DNA from: JACTMZ01 sp044359955
GTDB taxonomy: Bacteria; Verrucomicrobiota; Verrucomicrobiia; Chthoniobacterales; JACTMZ01
DNA: 64,000 bases
NCBI GenBank assembly: GCA_044359955.1
Contig: JBIKLF010000003.1
Coordinates: 124,001 to 188,000 of the forward strand
Direction: 5' to 3'
Shown: positions 42,765 to 52,666 of the stretch, piece by piece
Numbering within the stretch: the first letter of the stretch is position 1
Layout: each line of letters starts with the position of its first letter
Position numbers and translations under genes: made by a program
The notes under the pieces: model-generated
Told to the model about the DNA's origin: nothing
Database searches by the model: none
The model's input: the letters and a program-made list of their open reading frames with translations, nothing else

Positions 42765-42827
42765 AAGGAAACGAAGGGGAGCGGGGCTTGAGCTGTGTTT
42801 GGCTCTTCGTTGCCTTCGTTTCCTTTT
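42765..42827. terminator. Convergent terminator hairpin between relE and peroxiredoxin
   Basis: A perfect 13-bp inverted repeat: AAGGAAACGAAGG at 42765-42777 and its complement at 42813-42825, with a 35-base loop and TTTT at the end. It could stop transcripts from both sides. The stop of the peroxiredoxin gene is at 42836. Confidence 0.6.
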
Positions 42828-42835
42828 GTTACAAA

Positions 42836-43318
42836 TCAGTTCAGTTCAGCGAGCTTGGCTTTGATCGCGTCGAAGTTCGGCAACTCGCGCGGATCGTCGT
42901 GGGATTCGGCGTATTGAATGGCGCCTGTTTTGTCGACGATGAAGGCGGAGCGTTTGGCCACGCCGCCCATGGGAAGATTCAACTGCGGGGCGAATTGCTC
43001 GTAGGCGATGCCGTAGGCCTGGGCGACTTTGTGGTCGTAGTCGCTGGCGAGGGTGACGGTGATGCCTTCTTTCTGCGCCCAGGCTTCCTGCGCGAAGGGA
43101 TTGTCGCCGCTGATGCCGATGACTTCGGCGCCAGCGAAGTCGGAGAGTCCTTTGGACACCGCGCAGAATTCGTCGGTGCAGACGCTGGTGTAGACCATGG
43201 GGAAAAAGAGCAGGACGACGTTTTTGTCTTGGTGGTCGGAGAGTTTGACGATGTTGAGGCCGTCAGCGTTTTTGGACGAGAGGGCGAAGTCAGGGGCGGT
43301 GGTTCCGATGGTAAGCAT
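42836..43318 (-). CDS. AhpC/TSA-family peroxiredoxin
   Basis: 160 residues from the ATG at 43318. PMVYTSVCTDEFC gives the PxxxTxxC motif, with Pro40, Thr44 and peroxidatic Cys47, plus a nearby Cys52. GISGDNPFAQEAWAQKEG and GGVAKRSAFIVDKTGAIQYAE fit peroxiredoxins. It reduces peroxides with thioredoxin. No alkyl hydroperoxide reductase F gene is adjacent. Confidence 0.92.
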   Translation of the reverse strand: MLTIGTTAPDFALSSKNADGLNIVKLSDHQDKNVVLLFFPMVYTSVCTDEFCAVSKGLSDFAGAEVIGISGDNPFAQEAWAQKEGITVTLASDYDHKVAQAYGIAYEQFAPQLNLPMGGVAKRSAFIVDKTGAIQYAESHDDPRELPNFDAIKAKLAELN

Positions 43319-43362
43319 GGGACAATGATGAAGGGTGAAGGATGAAGTATGAAGGGAAAAAT

Positions 43363-44748
43363 TCAGGGATGGGTCATGGCTTCGGGGTTGACCCATTGGT
43401 CGAATTGTTCGCCGGTGAGGTAGCCGGAGGCGACGGCGGCCTCGCGGAGGCTGCTTTTTTCTTGGTGCGCTTTTTTGGCGATCTGGGCGGCTTTGTCATA
43501 GCCGATGTGCGGGTTCAGCGCGGTGACCAGCATGAGGGAGTCCTGCACATAGTGATTGATGCGCTCCATGTTCGGTTCGATCCCGGCGGCGCAGTGGTGG
43601 GTAAAGGAGCGGCAGGCGTCGGAGAGGAGACGGACGCTGTGCAGGAAGTTATGGATGATGACGGGCTTGAAGACGTTGAGTTCGAAATTGCCCTGCGATC
43701 CGGCGAAGCCAATGGCGGCATCGTTGCCCATGACTTGGCAGCAAATCATGGTCATGGCTTCGCTTTGCGTCGGGTTCACTTTGCCGGGCATGATGGACGA
43801 ACCGGGTTCGTTTTCGGGGATGGTCAGCTCGCCGAGTCCGCACCGCGGCCCGCTGGCCAGCCAGCGGATGTCATTGGCGATCTTCATGAGCGAGCAGGCC
43901 AGCGTCTTGAGCGCGCCGGAGGCGAAGACGAATTCGTCGTGGGCGGAGAGGGCGGCGAATTTGTTGGGATTGGAGGTGAAAGGGAGTCCGGTGAGGTCGG
44001 CAATTGTTTGCGCGGCGCGGTCGCCGAATTCCGGATGGGAATTGAGTCCGGTGCCGACGGCCGTGCCGCCGATGCCGAGGGACATGATGCCCGGCAGGGT
44101 GGCTTCAATGCGGGAGAGGTCGGCGTCGAGGAGGGCCACGTAGCCGGAGAATTCTTGTCCGAGGGTGATGGGCGTGGCGTCTTGCAAGTGGGTGCGTCCG
44201 ATTTTGACGATGCCGGCGAAAGCTTTAGCCTTCAAGTCGAGCGTGTCGCGCAATTCGCGCACCGCGGGAAGGAGGTTATGCACGACGACTTCGGCCGCAG
44301 CGATGGACATGGCGGTCGGGAAGGTGTCATTCGACGACTGCGACATGTTGACGTGGTCGTTGGGGTGGACGGGTGTTTTCGAACCCATCTCGCCGCCGGC
44401 CAATTCGATCGCGCGGTTCGAGATGACCTCGTTGGCGTTCATGTTGCTCTGGGTGCCGGAGCCTGTCTGCCAGATGCGGAGGGGGAAGTGGTCGTCGAGT
44501 TGGCCGGCGATGACTTCGTCAGCAGCTTGCGCGATGAGCGCGCTTTTGTCGGCGGGAAGTTTGCCGAGGTCTTGATTGACGAGGGCGCAGGCTTTTTTGA
44601 GAACGCCGAGGGCGCGGACGAGTTCGCGCGGTTTGGTGTCGTCGCCGATGTCGAAGTGGATGAGGGAGCGGGCGGTCTGGGCGCCGTAGTAGCGGTCGGC
44701 GGGAACCTCGATGGCTCCCATGCTGTCGGTCTCTTGGCGGGTCTTCAT
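43363..44748 (-). CDS. fumC: Class II fumarate hydratase FumC (first copy)
   Basis: 461 residues from the ATG at 44748. WQTGSGTQSNMNANEVISNR, HVNMSQSSNDTFPTAMSIAA and GSSIMPGKVNPTQSEAMTM are the fumarase/aspartase motifs, with the GSS loop that carries the catalytic Ser. It interconverts fumarate and malate. A second FumC-type gene lies at 55022-56434; the two proteins are clearly paralogous but well diverged. It is transcribed towards the peroxiredoxin gene. Confidence 0.95.
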   Translation of the reverse strand: MKTRQETDSMGAIEVPADRYYGAQTARSLIHFDIGDDTKPRELVRALGVLKKACALVNQDLGKLPADKSALIAQAADEVIAGQLDDHFPLRIWQTGSGTQSNMNANEVISNRAIELAGGEMGSKTPVHPNDHVNMSQSSNDTFPTAMSIAAAEVVVHNLLPAVRELRDTLDLKAKAFAGIVKIGRTHLQDATPITLGQEFSGYVALLDADLSRIEATLPGIMSLGIGGTAVGTGLNSHPEFGDRAAQTIADLTGLPFTSNPNKFAALSAHDEFVFASGALKTLACSLMKIANDIRWLASGPRCGLGELTIPENEPGSSIMPGKVNPTQSEAMTMICCQVMGNDAAIGFAGSQGNFELNVFKPVIIHNFLHSVRLLSDACRSFTHHCAAGIEPNMERINHYVQDSLMLVTALNPHIGYDKAAQIAKKAHQEKSSLREAAVASGYLTGEQFDQWVNPEAMTHP

Positions 44749-44776
44749 CGGTCGGTCACACGGGGTGAGAGGAGAG

Positions 44777-44860
44777 TGGTGCTCGGGGGGGGACTTGAAC
44801 CCCCATGCCTTGCGGCATACGCCCCTCAAACGTACGTGTCTGCCATTTCACCACCCGAGC
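44777..44860 (-). tRNA. tRNA-Leu (anticodon GAG)
   Basis: 84 nt with a long variable arm, as expected for tRNA-Leu. The acceptor pairs GCTCGGG with CCCGAGC and is followed by an encoded ACCA. The anticodon stem TACGT/GCGTA has a closing U-G pair, and the loop TTGAGGG has GAG at the anticodon. The T arm is GGGGG-TTCAAGT-CCCCC. It lies just upstream of fumC on the same strand. Confidence 0.93.
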
Positions 44861-44994
44861 AATGCAAAAACAATAACGGGCCGGCGGACGGGCGCAAGTT
44901 TTTCGGTGCGTGAAGCGATCCGCGGTCGGCAGATACCATCGGCGAAGGGAATTTCGCTCGAGACCGTGTCGCGCAGGCCGCAGGCCAGAAGTGC

Positions 44995-46362
44995 TCAGGC
45001 GCCGAGAGAAAGTTCGCGCAGGAGATTTTGATGGAGCCGGATGCCGGCCGCGAAACTTTCGAGCGGGAAATTTTCGTCCGGCGCATGGGCTTTGCAATCG
45101 GGGGCGGCGAGGCCGAGGAGGAGGGTGTCGGACCCGAGGAGGTCGCGGAATGTTTGGACGATGGGAATGCTTCCGCCTTCGCGCATGAGGGCGGGCTTTT
45201 GACCAAAGGTCTCCTCGAGCGCTCGCAGCGCGGCGCCGCACCAAGGGCTTTTCAGGTCCAGCACGTAGGGCATGCCGCCGTGCCCGCGGATGATTTCCAT
45301 TTCAACGCCGGGCGGGAGGAGATTTTGCAGATGAATTTCAACGAGGTTGAGCACGCGGTCGGGTTTCTGGTTGGGCACCAGTCGGAAGGTGAGCTTGGCT
45401 GAGGCGGTGGCAGGGAGGACGGTCTTGGTTCCTTCACCTTGGTAGCCGCTGGTCAGACCATTGATCTCGGCCGTGGGGCGGATGCCGATGCGTTCGAGGC
45501 TGGAGTAACCCGCCTCGCCACCGAGCAGGAGGACACCGGTTTCGCGCTGGTAGTCGGCTTCGCTGATCGGAAGTGAGGCGAGCATTTCGCGCTCGGCCGA
45601 GGGAATGGTGGCGACATCGTCATAGAAGCCGGGCACGGCGACGCGTCCGTGCGCATCGTGCAGCGCGGCGAGAATTTTGACCAACGCGGCGGCGGGATTG
45701 ACCACCGCGCCGCCGAAAATGCCGGAGTGCAGGTCGGTGGCCGGGCCGCGCAGGAAGACCTCCATGGCGGCAATGCCGCGGAGGCTTTGGGTCAAGGTGG
45801 GATAACCTTCGGCCACCATGCCGGTGTCCGAAATGGCGATGACGTCGCAGCGGAGATCGTTGCGCCGCGCGCGGATGAAGTCATCCAAGTGCGTGCTGCC
45901 CGTCTCTTCCTCGCCCTCGATGAGGAAGATGAGATTGACCGGCAGCGCGCCTTCCTCGCGGAGGAGATGGATGGCGCCGAGAAGGTGGGCGAGGATTTGG
46001 CCCTTATTGTCGGTCGAACCGCGGGCAAAGACGCGCTTGTTGCGGATGGCCGGTTCGAAGGGCAGGGAGGTCCAGAGGTGGAGCGGTTCCTCGGGCTGGA
46101 CATCGTAATGCCCGTAAATGAGCACGGTGGGTTTTCCCGGGGCCTCGGGTCCGTGGGCCAGGACGGCGGGGTGGCCGCCGGTTTCGCAGACCTCGGCTTT
46201 GAACCCGCCGTGGCGGAGAAGGGCCTCGAGCCATTGGGCACAGGCCCGCATCTGGGGGGCGTGGCCGGTTTTGGTTGAGACGCTGGGAAAGCGGAGGAAC
46301 TCGAACAGGAGGTCGAGATCGGACTTCCCTGAAAAAGAGATGGAGTTCTCGTGGGCGGACAT
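44995..46362 (-). CDS. M20-family dipeptidase
   Basis: 455 residues from the ATG at 46362. Metal-site motifs: IYGHYDVQPEEPL (His and Asp), RGSTDNKGQILAH, IEGEEETGSTHLD (catalytic Glu and metal Glu), ISDTGMV, and CKAHAPDENFPLE (last His). It is a typical di-zinc M20 carnosinase/CPG2-like dipeptidase; cytoplasmic, with no signal peptide. It is divergent from smc. Confidence 0.93.
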   Translation of the reverse strand: MSAHENSISFSGKSDLDLLFEFLRFPSVSTKTGHAPQMRACAQWLEALLRHGGFKAEVCETGGHPAVLAHGPEAPGKPTVLIYGHYDVQPEEPLHLWTSLPFEPAIRNKRVFARGSTDNKGQILAHLLGAIHLLREEGALPVNLIFLIEGEEETGSTHLDDFIRARRNDLRCDVIAISDTGMVAEGYPTLTQSLRGIAAMEVFLRGPATDLHSGIFGGAVVNPAAALVKILAALHDAHGRVAVPGFYDDVATIPSAEREMLASLPISEADYQRETGVLLLGGEAGYSSLERIGIRPTAEINGLTSGYQGEGTKTVLPATASAKLTFRLVPNQKPDRVLNLVEIHLQNLLPPGVEMEIIRGHGGMPYVLDLKSPWCGAALRALEETFGQKPALMREGGSIPIVQTFRDLLGSDTLLLGLAAPDCKAHAPDENFPLESFAAGIRLHQNLLRELSLGA

Positions 46363-46417
46363 AGCTCTAAATATGGGGGTGGAAGCGGCCCAACGCCACA
46401 ATTAGTAGCATGTGGAG

Positions 46418-46446
46418 TTGCCAAGGGCCTTTATGGCGCTTACAGA
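46418..46446 (+). promoter_or_regulatory. Candidate sigma-70 promoter for smc
   Basis: TTGCCA (46418-46423) with TACAGA (46441-46446) at 17-base spacing in the gap between the M20 gene and smc. The -10 box is a weak match, so this is tentative. Confidence 0.3.
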
Positions 46447-46469
46447 ATGGTTTTTGCAGCTCTTTCCCC

Positions 46470-49400
46470 ATGTATCTCAAATCTCTTGAACTGATAGGTT
46501 TTAAGTCTTTCGTCAACAAGACGCACTTGGAATTTCACGAGGGCATCACTTCGGTGGTCGGCCCGAACGGCTGCGGCAAGTCGAACATTCTCGACGCGAT
46601 CCGCTGGTGTCTCGGCGAGCAATCGGCCAAGGCCTTGCGCGGCGGCGAAATGGCGGACGTCATTTTCAGCGGAACGGATTCACGTTCTGCGGTGGGCATG
46701 GCGGAAGTCTCGCTGACGTTCGGCGGTTGTGCCGAGCATCTGGGCACGGACTACGAAGAGGTCTGCGTGACGCGCCGCATTTTCCGCGACGGCAAGGGCG
46801 AGTATCTGCTCAACAAAACTCCCTGCCGCTTGCGCGATATTCATGAGTTGTTCATGGACACCGGCATCGGGCGCAGCAGCTATTCGATCATGGAGCAGGG
46901 CAAGATCGACCTGATCCTAAGCAGCCGTCCGGAAGACCGGCGCGCGGTGTTTGAAGAAGCGGCCGGCATTACCAAGTTCAAGGCGCAGAAAAAGGAAGCC
47001 CTGCGCAAACTCGAATACACCGAGGCCAACCTTGTTCGCGTCAACGACATCATGCGCGAGGTCAAACGCCAGATCGGTTCACTCCAGCGCCAAGCCGGCA
47101 AAGCGCGCCGCTACCAATCAATCTCCAGCGACCTCAAAGTTCTCGAGCTCAACTTCGTCCGCCGTCAGCACGACCAGATCGCCGGGGCGCAAAGCGAACT
47201 GCAGGAGAAACTCAGCTCCCTCGAATCACGCTGGCAAGAAACCGTCTCGGCTCTTGAAGAAGGCGAAGCGGCGGTGGCCGGGCACCGGACCCGCCTGACC
47301 GAACTCGAGCAGCACGTGGAGACCTCGCGCCAGTCGATGCAGGCGATCCGTGACCGCATGGTGCAGGCCCAAAGCCGGGCCGCGCACAACAGCGAGATCT
47401 GCGACCAGCTCCGCGAGAACATCCTCCGCTGCGACCAGGAATCCGCGGCAGCCCGGGAACGCCAACGCGTGCAGCGCGAAGAAATGGGCCGCACCAACGA
47501 GCAAGTAACCCGCGTCGCCGCCGAATTGTCGGAACGCTCCGCCGCTCTCGATGCCCTGCAAGCGCGCTTGCGTGAGAGTGCCGGACGCCGGGAATCATCA
47601 CAGCAGTCACTCGAGGCCATCCGTGCCGAAATCAGCAAGGCGGAAAATGAATCGCTCCGTTTGCAGGGGGAATTGGCCGGACTCGAGGCGCGCCGTGAGG
47701 CGACGCAAGGACGTATCGAGGGACTGGAAAACGAGGGTCGTCAAATTTTCGAAGGTCAGGCCGCCGCGCGTAAGCGACTGGAAGACACCTCCGCACAAGT
47801 CGCCGCCGCGACCGAGGCACTCCATGCGGCCGAAACCGCCCTGGACCGCGCCGAAGCGGAGGTCGAACGCGGGGAACTCGAGCGCCAACGTATCGAGCAG
47901 GAAATGGCCGCCTCGCAACGCGTCCTGGCCCAAATCCAATCCCGCCTCGAAGTCCTCGAGCAACTCAATCTCGAAGGCGAGGGCGCGTCGCCCGGCGCGC
48001 AGGCGGTATTGCGCGGCCTCGATCGTCCGGATCACTTCAAACCGGCTGTCCGCGGCATGCTCGGCAGTCTGCTTCGGGTCGAGTCGGGATTTTTACCGGC
48101 GATCGAAGCGGCACTTGGTTCCCGCGGGGACACCATTGTCATCACGGACAAGACTCCGGCGCGCGAAATCCTCGAATCGCTTTACGAGCATAAACTCGGC
48201 CGGGCGAGTGTGGTGACGCCCAATGGCCATCATTTTCCCGAACCCGGCCCGCCACCGGAGGGTTCCTTGGGTTGGGCCGCTGACCGCGTCCGCTGCGAGG
48301 CCGATGACCTGCAACGCTTGGTGCGCGGTATTCTCCATAACGTGGCTCTGGCCACCAATCTGGACCACGCGACGGAGTTACGCGGGCGCCATCCGAGCGT
48401 GGCTTTCGCCACGCAGCATGGCGAGTTGATCGACGCCGCGGGCATTGTCACCGGCGGGCGCGCCGGCGAGGGCGTGACCTCCGCTTTGCAGCGCCGGGAC
48501 GAAATCGTTTCGCTGGGGCTGAAGCTGGCCGCCGTGCAGGCCGAGTTGGGGCGCCACGAAGCCACGCGCCTCGGCGTGCTCACCGGTCGCGAAGGAAAAA
48601 AGGAAGCGCTCGAAGCCGCCCGGGCCGGTGTGCGCCACCAGCAAAACGAGTTGGCTGGTTTGCGGGCCAATCACAGCCTGCTCGAAAAGGAGTTGCACGA
48701 TGCGGAAGGGCGTTCCGCCTCGCTAGCCCGCGAACAAGAGCGTGCCGGGCAAGACCTCGACGTGGCCAAGCAGAAGACGCAGGAACTGGCGGACCGTATT
48801 GCGGTGTGCCGGGGGCAGGTCGAAGAAGCCAATGGCAAGTCGGCGGCCGCCATGGAGCAGGCCCAGCGGGAAGCGGGCGAGCAGGAAGCGGCGGCCGAGC
48901 AATTCAACGAACTTCGCGTCCAACTCGCGGCCGCCCGCCAACTCGAGGAGAGTCTGCAAGCCCAGCGTGCTCCCATGCTGAGCCGCATCGAGGAACTCGA
49001 GGAGACCATCCGCCAACGCGAACAGGAAAAAGCCGCGGCCGAGGAACGGACCAAGTCCGTCGTAGAGCAGACGGAGTCGCTGGCCAAAGATGCGGCGTCA
49101 TTCCAAACCGAACTCGACGAGAAGCAAGGCGGGCTCGACGGACTGCAGAAGGAGCGCTCCAGCCTGCAGGCCGAAGTGCAAAGCGCGGACGAAGCTTTAC
49201 GCCAGCAACGGCGCGCACACGGCGAGATGCAGGAGCAGAAGGGCAAATTCGAGGTCCGGGCCGCCGAGTTGCGGCTCAAGGCGGAGAATCTCGCGGAGGA
49301 TATTCGCCGCCGTCATCACGTGGAACTGGTCGAGGTTCAGCTCGACACTTACGCGCTGCACTGTGCGGTGCGCGACCACCGCAAGCGTCGCAAGGTGAAG

Positions 49401-50246
49401 GCGGTCGCCGGTGATTCCGCCGAAGGGACCGAGGTCGATGAAGTCGCTGTGTTTGAGGCCACAACCGAGACTGGCGAAGTTCCTGTCGAAGTTGTCGTTG
49501 AGACGGTTGAAGCCGAACTCGACTGGAACGAGATCGAGGGATTTGTCACGGAACTGCGCGACAAACTTGATTCGATGGGACCGGTGAATATCGATGCCAT
49601 CCAGGAATTCGACGACCTGCTCGACCGTCAGACCTTCCTCGACGAGCAGTTCACCGACTTGACCAACTCGAAGGAGGAACTGATCGAGGTCATCAAGAAA
49701 ATCAACGCAACGACGACCGCGCTCTTTGCCGAGACTTTCGTCAAGATCCGCGACAATTTCCGCGACACCTTCAAAGAGTTGTTCGGTGGCGGCAAAGCCG
49801 ACTTGGGTCTGATGAACGAAGAAGATCCGTTGGAGAGCGGGATCGAAATCACAGCCAAGCCGCCGGGCAAACAGTTGCAGAGCGTGTCGCTGCTCTCCGG
49901 CGGTGAGCGCACCATGACCGCGGTGGCGTTGCTTTTCGCCATCTACATGGTCAAGCCCAGCCCGTTCTGCATCCTCGACGAAATGGATGCGCCGCTCGAC
50001 GAATCGAACATCAATCGCTTCCTCGCCATGCTCGACCGCTTCGTGCGGCAGAGCCAGTTCCTCGTCATCACGCACAACAAGCGCACGATCTCGCGGGCCG
50101 ATGTGCTTTATGGGGTGACGATGGAAGAGCAGGGGGTGAGCAAATTGGTCAGTGTGAAATTCACCGACTCCTCGGGCAAGTTCGCCACGTCAAAGGCGCC
50201 GCCGCGCAATGAGGCGGCGGAGGAGTTGGAAACCGCCGACGCCTGA
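46470..50246 (+). CDS. smc: Chromosome segregation protein SMC
   Basis: 1258 residues from the ATG at 46470; the frame opens upstream at 46410 but the protein begins properly at MYLKSLELIGFKSF. Walker A is GPNGCGKSN (31-39). Two long coiled coils flank a hinge domain (about 520-680, including GMLGSLLRVESGFLPAIEAA). The ABC signature SLLSGGERTMTAVALLFAIY is near residue 1142, and Walker B is FCILDEMDAPLDES. It condenses and segregates the chromosome. scpA and scpB are not adjacent. Confidence 0.97.
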   Translation: MYLKSLELIGFKSFVNKTHLEFHEGITSVVGPNGCGKSNILDAIRWCLGEQSAKALRGGEMADVIFSGTDSRSAVGMAEVSLTFGGCAEHLGTDYEEVCVTRRIFRDGKGEYLLNKTPCRLRDIHELFMDTGIGRSSYSIMEQGKIDLILSSRPEDRRAVFEEAAGITKFKAQKKEALRKLEYTEANLVRVNDIMREVKRQIGSLQRQAGKARRYQSISSDLKVLELNFVRRQHDQIAGAQSELQEKLSSLESRWQETVSALEEGEAAVAGHRTRLTELEQHVETSRQSMQAIRDRMVQAQSRAAHNSEICDQLRENILRCDQESAAARERQRVQREEMGRTNEQVTRVAAELSERSAALDALQARLRESAGRRESSQQSLEAIRAEISKAENESLRLQGELAGLEARREATQGRIEGLENEGRQIFEGQAAARKRLEDTSAQVAAATEALHAAETALDRAEAEVERGELERQRIEQEMAASQRVLAQIQSRLEVLEQLNLEGEGASPGAQAVLRGLDRPDHFKPAVRGMLGSLLRVESGFLPAIEAALGSRGDTIVITDKTPAREILESLYEHKLGRASVVTPNGHHFPEPGPPPEGSLGWAADRVRCEADDLQRLVRGILHNVALATNLDHATELRGRHPSVAFATQHGELIDAAGIVTGGRAGEGVTSALQRRDEIVSLGLKLAAVQAELGRHEATRLGVLTGREGKKEALEAARAGVRHQQNELAGLRANHSLLEKELHDAEGRSASLAREQERAGQDLDVAKQKTQELADRIAVCRGQVEEANGKSAAAMEQAQREAGEQEAAAEQFNELRVQLAAARQLEESLQAQRAPMLSRIEELEETIRQREQEKAAAEERTKSVVEQTESLAKDAASFQTELDEKQGGLDGLQKERSSLQAEVQSADEALRQQRRAHGEMQEQKGKFEVRAAELRLKAENLAEDIRRRHHVELVEVQLDTYALHCAVRDHRKRRKVKAVAGDSAEGTEVDEVAVFEATTETGEVPVEVVVETVEAELDWNEIEGFVTELRDKLDSMGPVNIDAIQEFDDLLDRQTFLDEQFTDLTNSKEELIEVIKKINATTTALFAETFVKIRDNFRDTFKELFGGGKADLGLMNEEDPLESGIEITAKPPGKQLQSVSLLSGGERTMTAVALLFAIYMVKPSPFCILDEMDAPLDESNINRFLAMLDRFVRQSQFLVITHNKRTISRADVLYGVTMEEQGVSKLVSVKFTDSSGKFATSKAPPRNEAAEELETADA

Positions 50247-50252
50247 GCAAAA

Positions 50253-50282
50253 AGTAGAAGCGGCGGGGACGCCACTTCTACT
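50253..50282. terminator. Hairpin family D, copy 1, bidirectional terminator
   Basis: AGTAGAAG and CTTCTACT enclose GGCG-GGGA-CGCC. It lies 6 bases after the smc stop, and the stop of the convergent FUSC-type gene starts at 50283. It is a short version of the larger structure at 52536. Confidence 0.7.
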
Positions 50283-52472
50283 CTACAAAGCCACGTCGCC
50301 GAGGTAGTCGTCCAGCTTCAGTTGCCGCGCCTCGTCTTGGGCGCGGCGCAGCAGTCCGAGAGCGGCACGGTAGCGGGCGGCTTGGCCCAAGGGTTGGACG
50401 ACTTCCGCCGGATCTTGGCCGCGGGCGACGAGGTCGGTGCGGAGTTGCACGATGGTGGCATCCCAGCGGGCCAGTGCGGCGTCGATGCGCGGGCTCTGGT
50501 CGGCGGGGGTGGACATGGTTTCGAAGGACGACGCGAGGTTTTCCAGTCCGTCGGCCATGGTGCTTTGCACTTCCGACAACGGTGCGTCGATGGAGGCCCG
50601 TAGGTCGTCCGGGAGCGTCGGCCGGAGACGGGCGGTGCAAAGGGCGATTTCGCCGGTGACTTGTTGCAGGGTCAGGACAAACCGGCCGAGACGTTCGGCT
50701 TGGGCGGGCGGCAAGGTCGGGCCTCGCATGGCCCGGATGTAGCCACGGGCTTGGGAGGGCATGAGTCCGAGTCGCGTCCTTTGCCAGAGCGGCAGGTGGT
50801 CAAATCCTTGGTGGAGGCACGAGGCCATGGTGCGCAACGCGAAGACCACGCCGTGCTGCAGTTGCCGCTGGGGCAGCACCGGCCAGAGCAGGCGCTGCAC
50901 CACGGCGGCAAGGAGCAGTCCGTTGACCATACCGAAGAAAGTTCCGACGATTTTTTGAAACGGCACAGGTACCTGTGCATTGAGGCTGAGGATAGAAACC
51001 AGGAGCAGGAAGGACACCTGCACGGGCACGGTCACCCCGCCGCGCGCGTGCATCCAGTAACCGAGCAAGAACAGCCACGTGGCCAGCATGATGTTGAGCA
51101 CGGCATAGCTGGCGAGCAGCGGGGTTCCGGCGACAAGGGCCAGGGCAGTCCCGCCGAGGACGAGGGTGAAGATGACCACATAACGGAACGCGCCGCGGTC
51201 GCCGGAGCCTTCCGGACTCAACGCGTTCATCGCGGTGAAAACAAATGCGCATAGCACCATGAGATTGCCGCCGGGTGGGGAGAGCCAATTGACCAGCGCC
51301 AGCGCAATGACGGCGGCCAGCGCGGCGCGCAGTCCGTGCCGGATCCACATGCCATCGGGCCACGCGGGGGCGAGGGCCAGGTTGGTGGGGTGGTCCTCCT
51401 GGTCGGGAGGGGCGGTCGATAGCCGGGCGACTTCAAGCAGCGTTTCCTGCAACTCGCGAAAGGTCAGCAGATGGATCGACAGATTGCCGGTTTCCTGGGG
51501 CGGGATGATTTCGGCGGCCGAATCGCCGCGCAACGAGGCCACGGTTCCGTCGATGCTCTTGTCCAACTCGCGGGCTCGGCGGATCCAGGCCTCGTCGGGA
51601 CTGCGATCAGCCTGGAGGATGGCCCATCCGTCGCCGAGGTGGTTCCCGAGATCGTCGATGAGGCCGGCAATCCGGTCGCGGTAGGGCTCGGGGGCGGCGG
51701 GCACGGATGCCAGCGAGCGCAGGAGGTTCGCGGCACGCACGACGTGACTGACCATCTGCGCGTAGGAGGCGATGTCGCGGCGGAAGAAGCGGCTTTCGCG
51801 GCCGCCAAAGCGCAGGAGGGTGCGGAGTTGCGACGCGCGGGTCGGGAAATCGTGCAGCGCCTCGGCCAGGCCGGTCTGGGTGCCGCGAAAGACGCTGCCG
51901 CTTTGACGGGTGGCGTCCGCCAGTTCGCCGAAGCACAGCCGGAGTTGGGTGACGAAATCGCGGTTGGCGTAGCGCGGGAAGACGAGGCTTTGCACCACGA
52001 CGCTGGCGATGACACCGAGCAGCACTTCCTCGATGCGGGCCAGGGCGAAGGACCACGACATATCGGGCCGCGCCTGGCCGCTCGAGGCGATGACGATGTA
52101 GGTGAGTCCGGTGAGGAAAAACGCGTAAGGCGCACGCGACTGGCAGAACATCGCCACGCAAAAAGCCACGATGACAAAGGATGTCGCCAAGTAGAGCGCC
52201 GGCGACTGTTGCCACGCGCCGGTGGCGAGGTAGCCCAGCACGCCGCCGACGACCGTGCCGACCATGCGGAAGAACGCCTTCTCCTGCAGGGCGCCGACGT
52301 ATTGCGCCATGACGAGGAGGATGACGGTGAGCACCGACCAATACGGGTAGTCGAGCCGCAGGAGCTGGGCGCAGAAGTAGGCCGCCGTCCCGGCCAGCGC
52401 CATTTGCAGTCCGAGGGCCGCCGCCCCGGGATCGAGGCGGCGGAGGAGGGATGTTAGAGCGGCGGTTGGCAC
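50283..52472 (-). CDS. FUSC-family inner-membrane transporter (AaeB-like)
   Basis: 729 residues from the GTG at 52472. Two blocks of five to six membrane helices (about 20-165 and 375-520) with soluble parts of about 200 residues after each, the classic layout of FUSC/AaeB aromatic acid exporters. Conserved text: YFCAQLLRLDYPYWSVLTVI and RHGLRAALAAVIALALVNWL. The divergent neighbours are a DUF1656/AaeX-like protein and an AaeA-like adaptor, which completes the expected export set. Confidence 0.88.
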   Translation of the reverse strand: MPTAALTSLLRRLDPGAAALGLQMALAGTAAYFCAQLLRLDYPYWSVLTVILLVMAQYVGALQEKAFFRMVGTVVGGVLGYLATGAWQQSPALYLATSFVIVAFCVAMFCQSRAPYAFFLTGLTYIVIASSGQARPDMSWSFALARIEEVLLGVIASVVVQSLVFPRYANRDFVTQLRLCFGELADATRQSGSVFRGTQTGLAEALHDFPTRASQLRTLLRFGGRESRFFRRDIASYAQMVSHVVRAANLLRSLASVPAAPEPYRDRIAGLIDDLGNHLGDGWAILQADRSPDEAWIRRARELDKSIDGTVASLRGDSAAEIIPPQETGNLSIHLLTFRELQETLLEVARLSTAPPDQEDHPTNLALAPAWPDGMWIRHGLRAALAAVIALALVNWLSPPGGNLMVLCAFVFTAMNALSPEGSGDRGAFRYVVIFTLVLGGTALALVAGTPLLASYAVLNIMLATWLFLLGYWMHARGGVTVPVQVSFLLLVSILSLNAQVPVPFQKIVGTFFGMVNGLLLAAVVQRLLWPVLPQRQLQHGVVFALRTMASCLHQGFDHLPLWQRTRLGLMPSQARGYIRAMRGPTLPPAQAERLGRFVLTLQQVTGEIALCTARLRPTLPDDLRASIDAPLSEVQSTMADGLENLASSFETMSTPADQSPRIDAALARWDATIVQLRTDLVARGQDPAEVVQPLGQAARYRAALGLLRRAQDEARQLKLDDYLGDVAL

Positions 52473-52535
52473 GGCCGAAATGTTGGCGGGGAGATGATGC
52501 GGAGGCGAGCGCGGAGGGTGAGCGCTTCGATCGGA

Positions 52536-52602
52536 AAAGTAGAAGCGGCGTCCCCGCCGCTTGTCGTGGAGGTTTAAGCGGCGGGGACGCCGCTTCTACT
52601 TT
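52536..52602. repeat. Perfect 27-bp hairpin, family D copy 2
   Basis: The arm at 52536-52562 is the exact reverse complement of 52576-52602, with a 13-base loop. Each arm starts or ends with AAAGTAGAAGCGGCG and contains a nested GCGGCG/CGCCGC dyad. It lies in the divergent gap between the FUSC gene and the AaeX-like gene, where a terminator is not expected. AAAGTAGAAGCGGC also occurs alone at 61532. Confidence 0.85.
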
Positions 52603-52666
52603 ACTGACTTGCTCCTACACCGCGGCAGGCTTGCCTCGGGGTGGGGAAACTGGAGAATGACACTCC

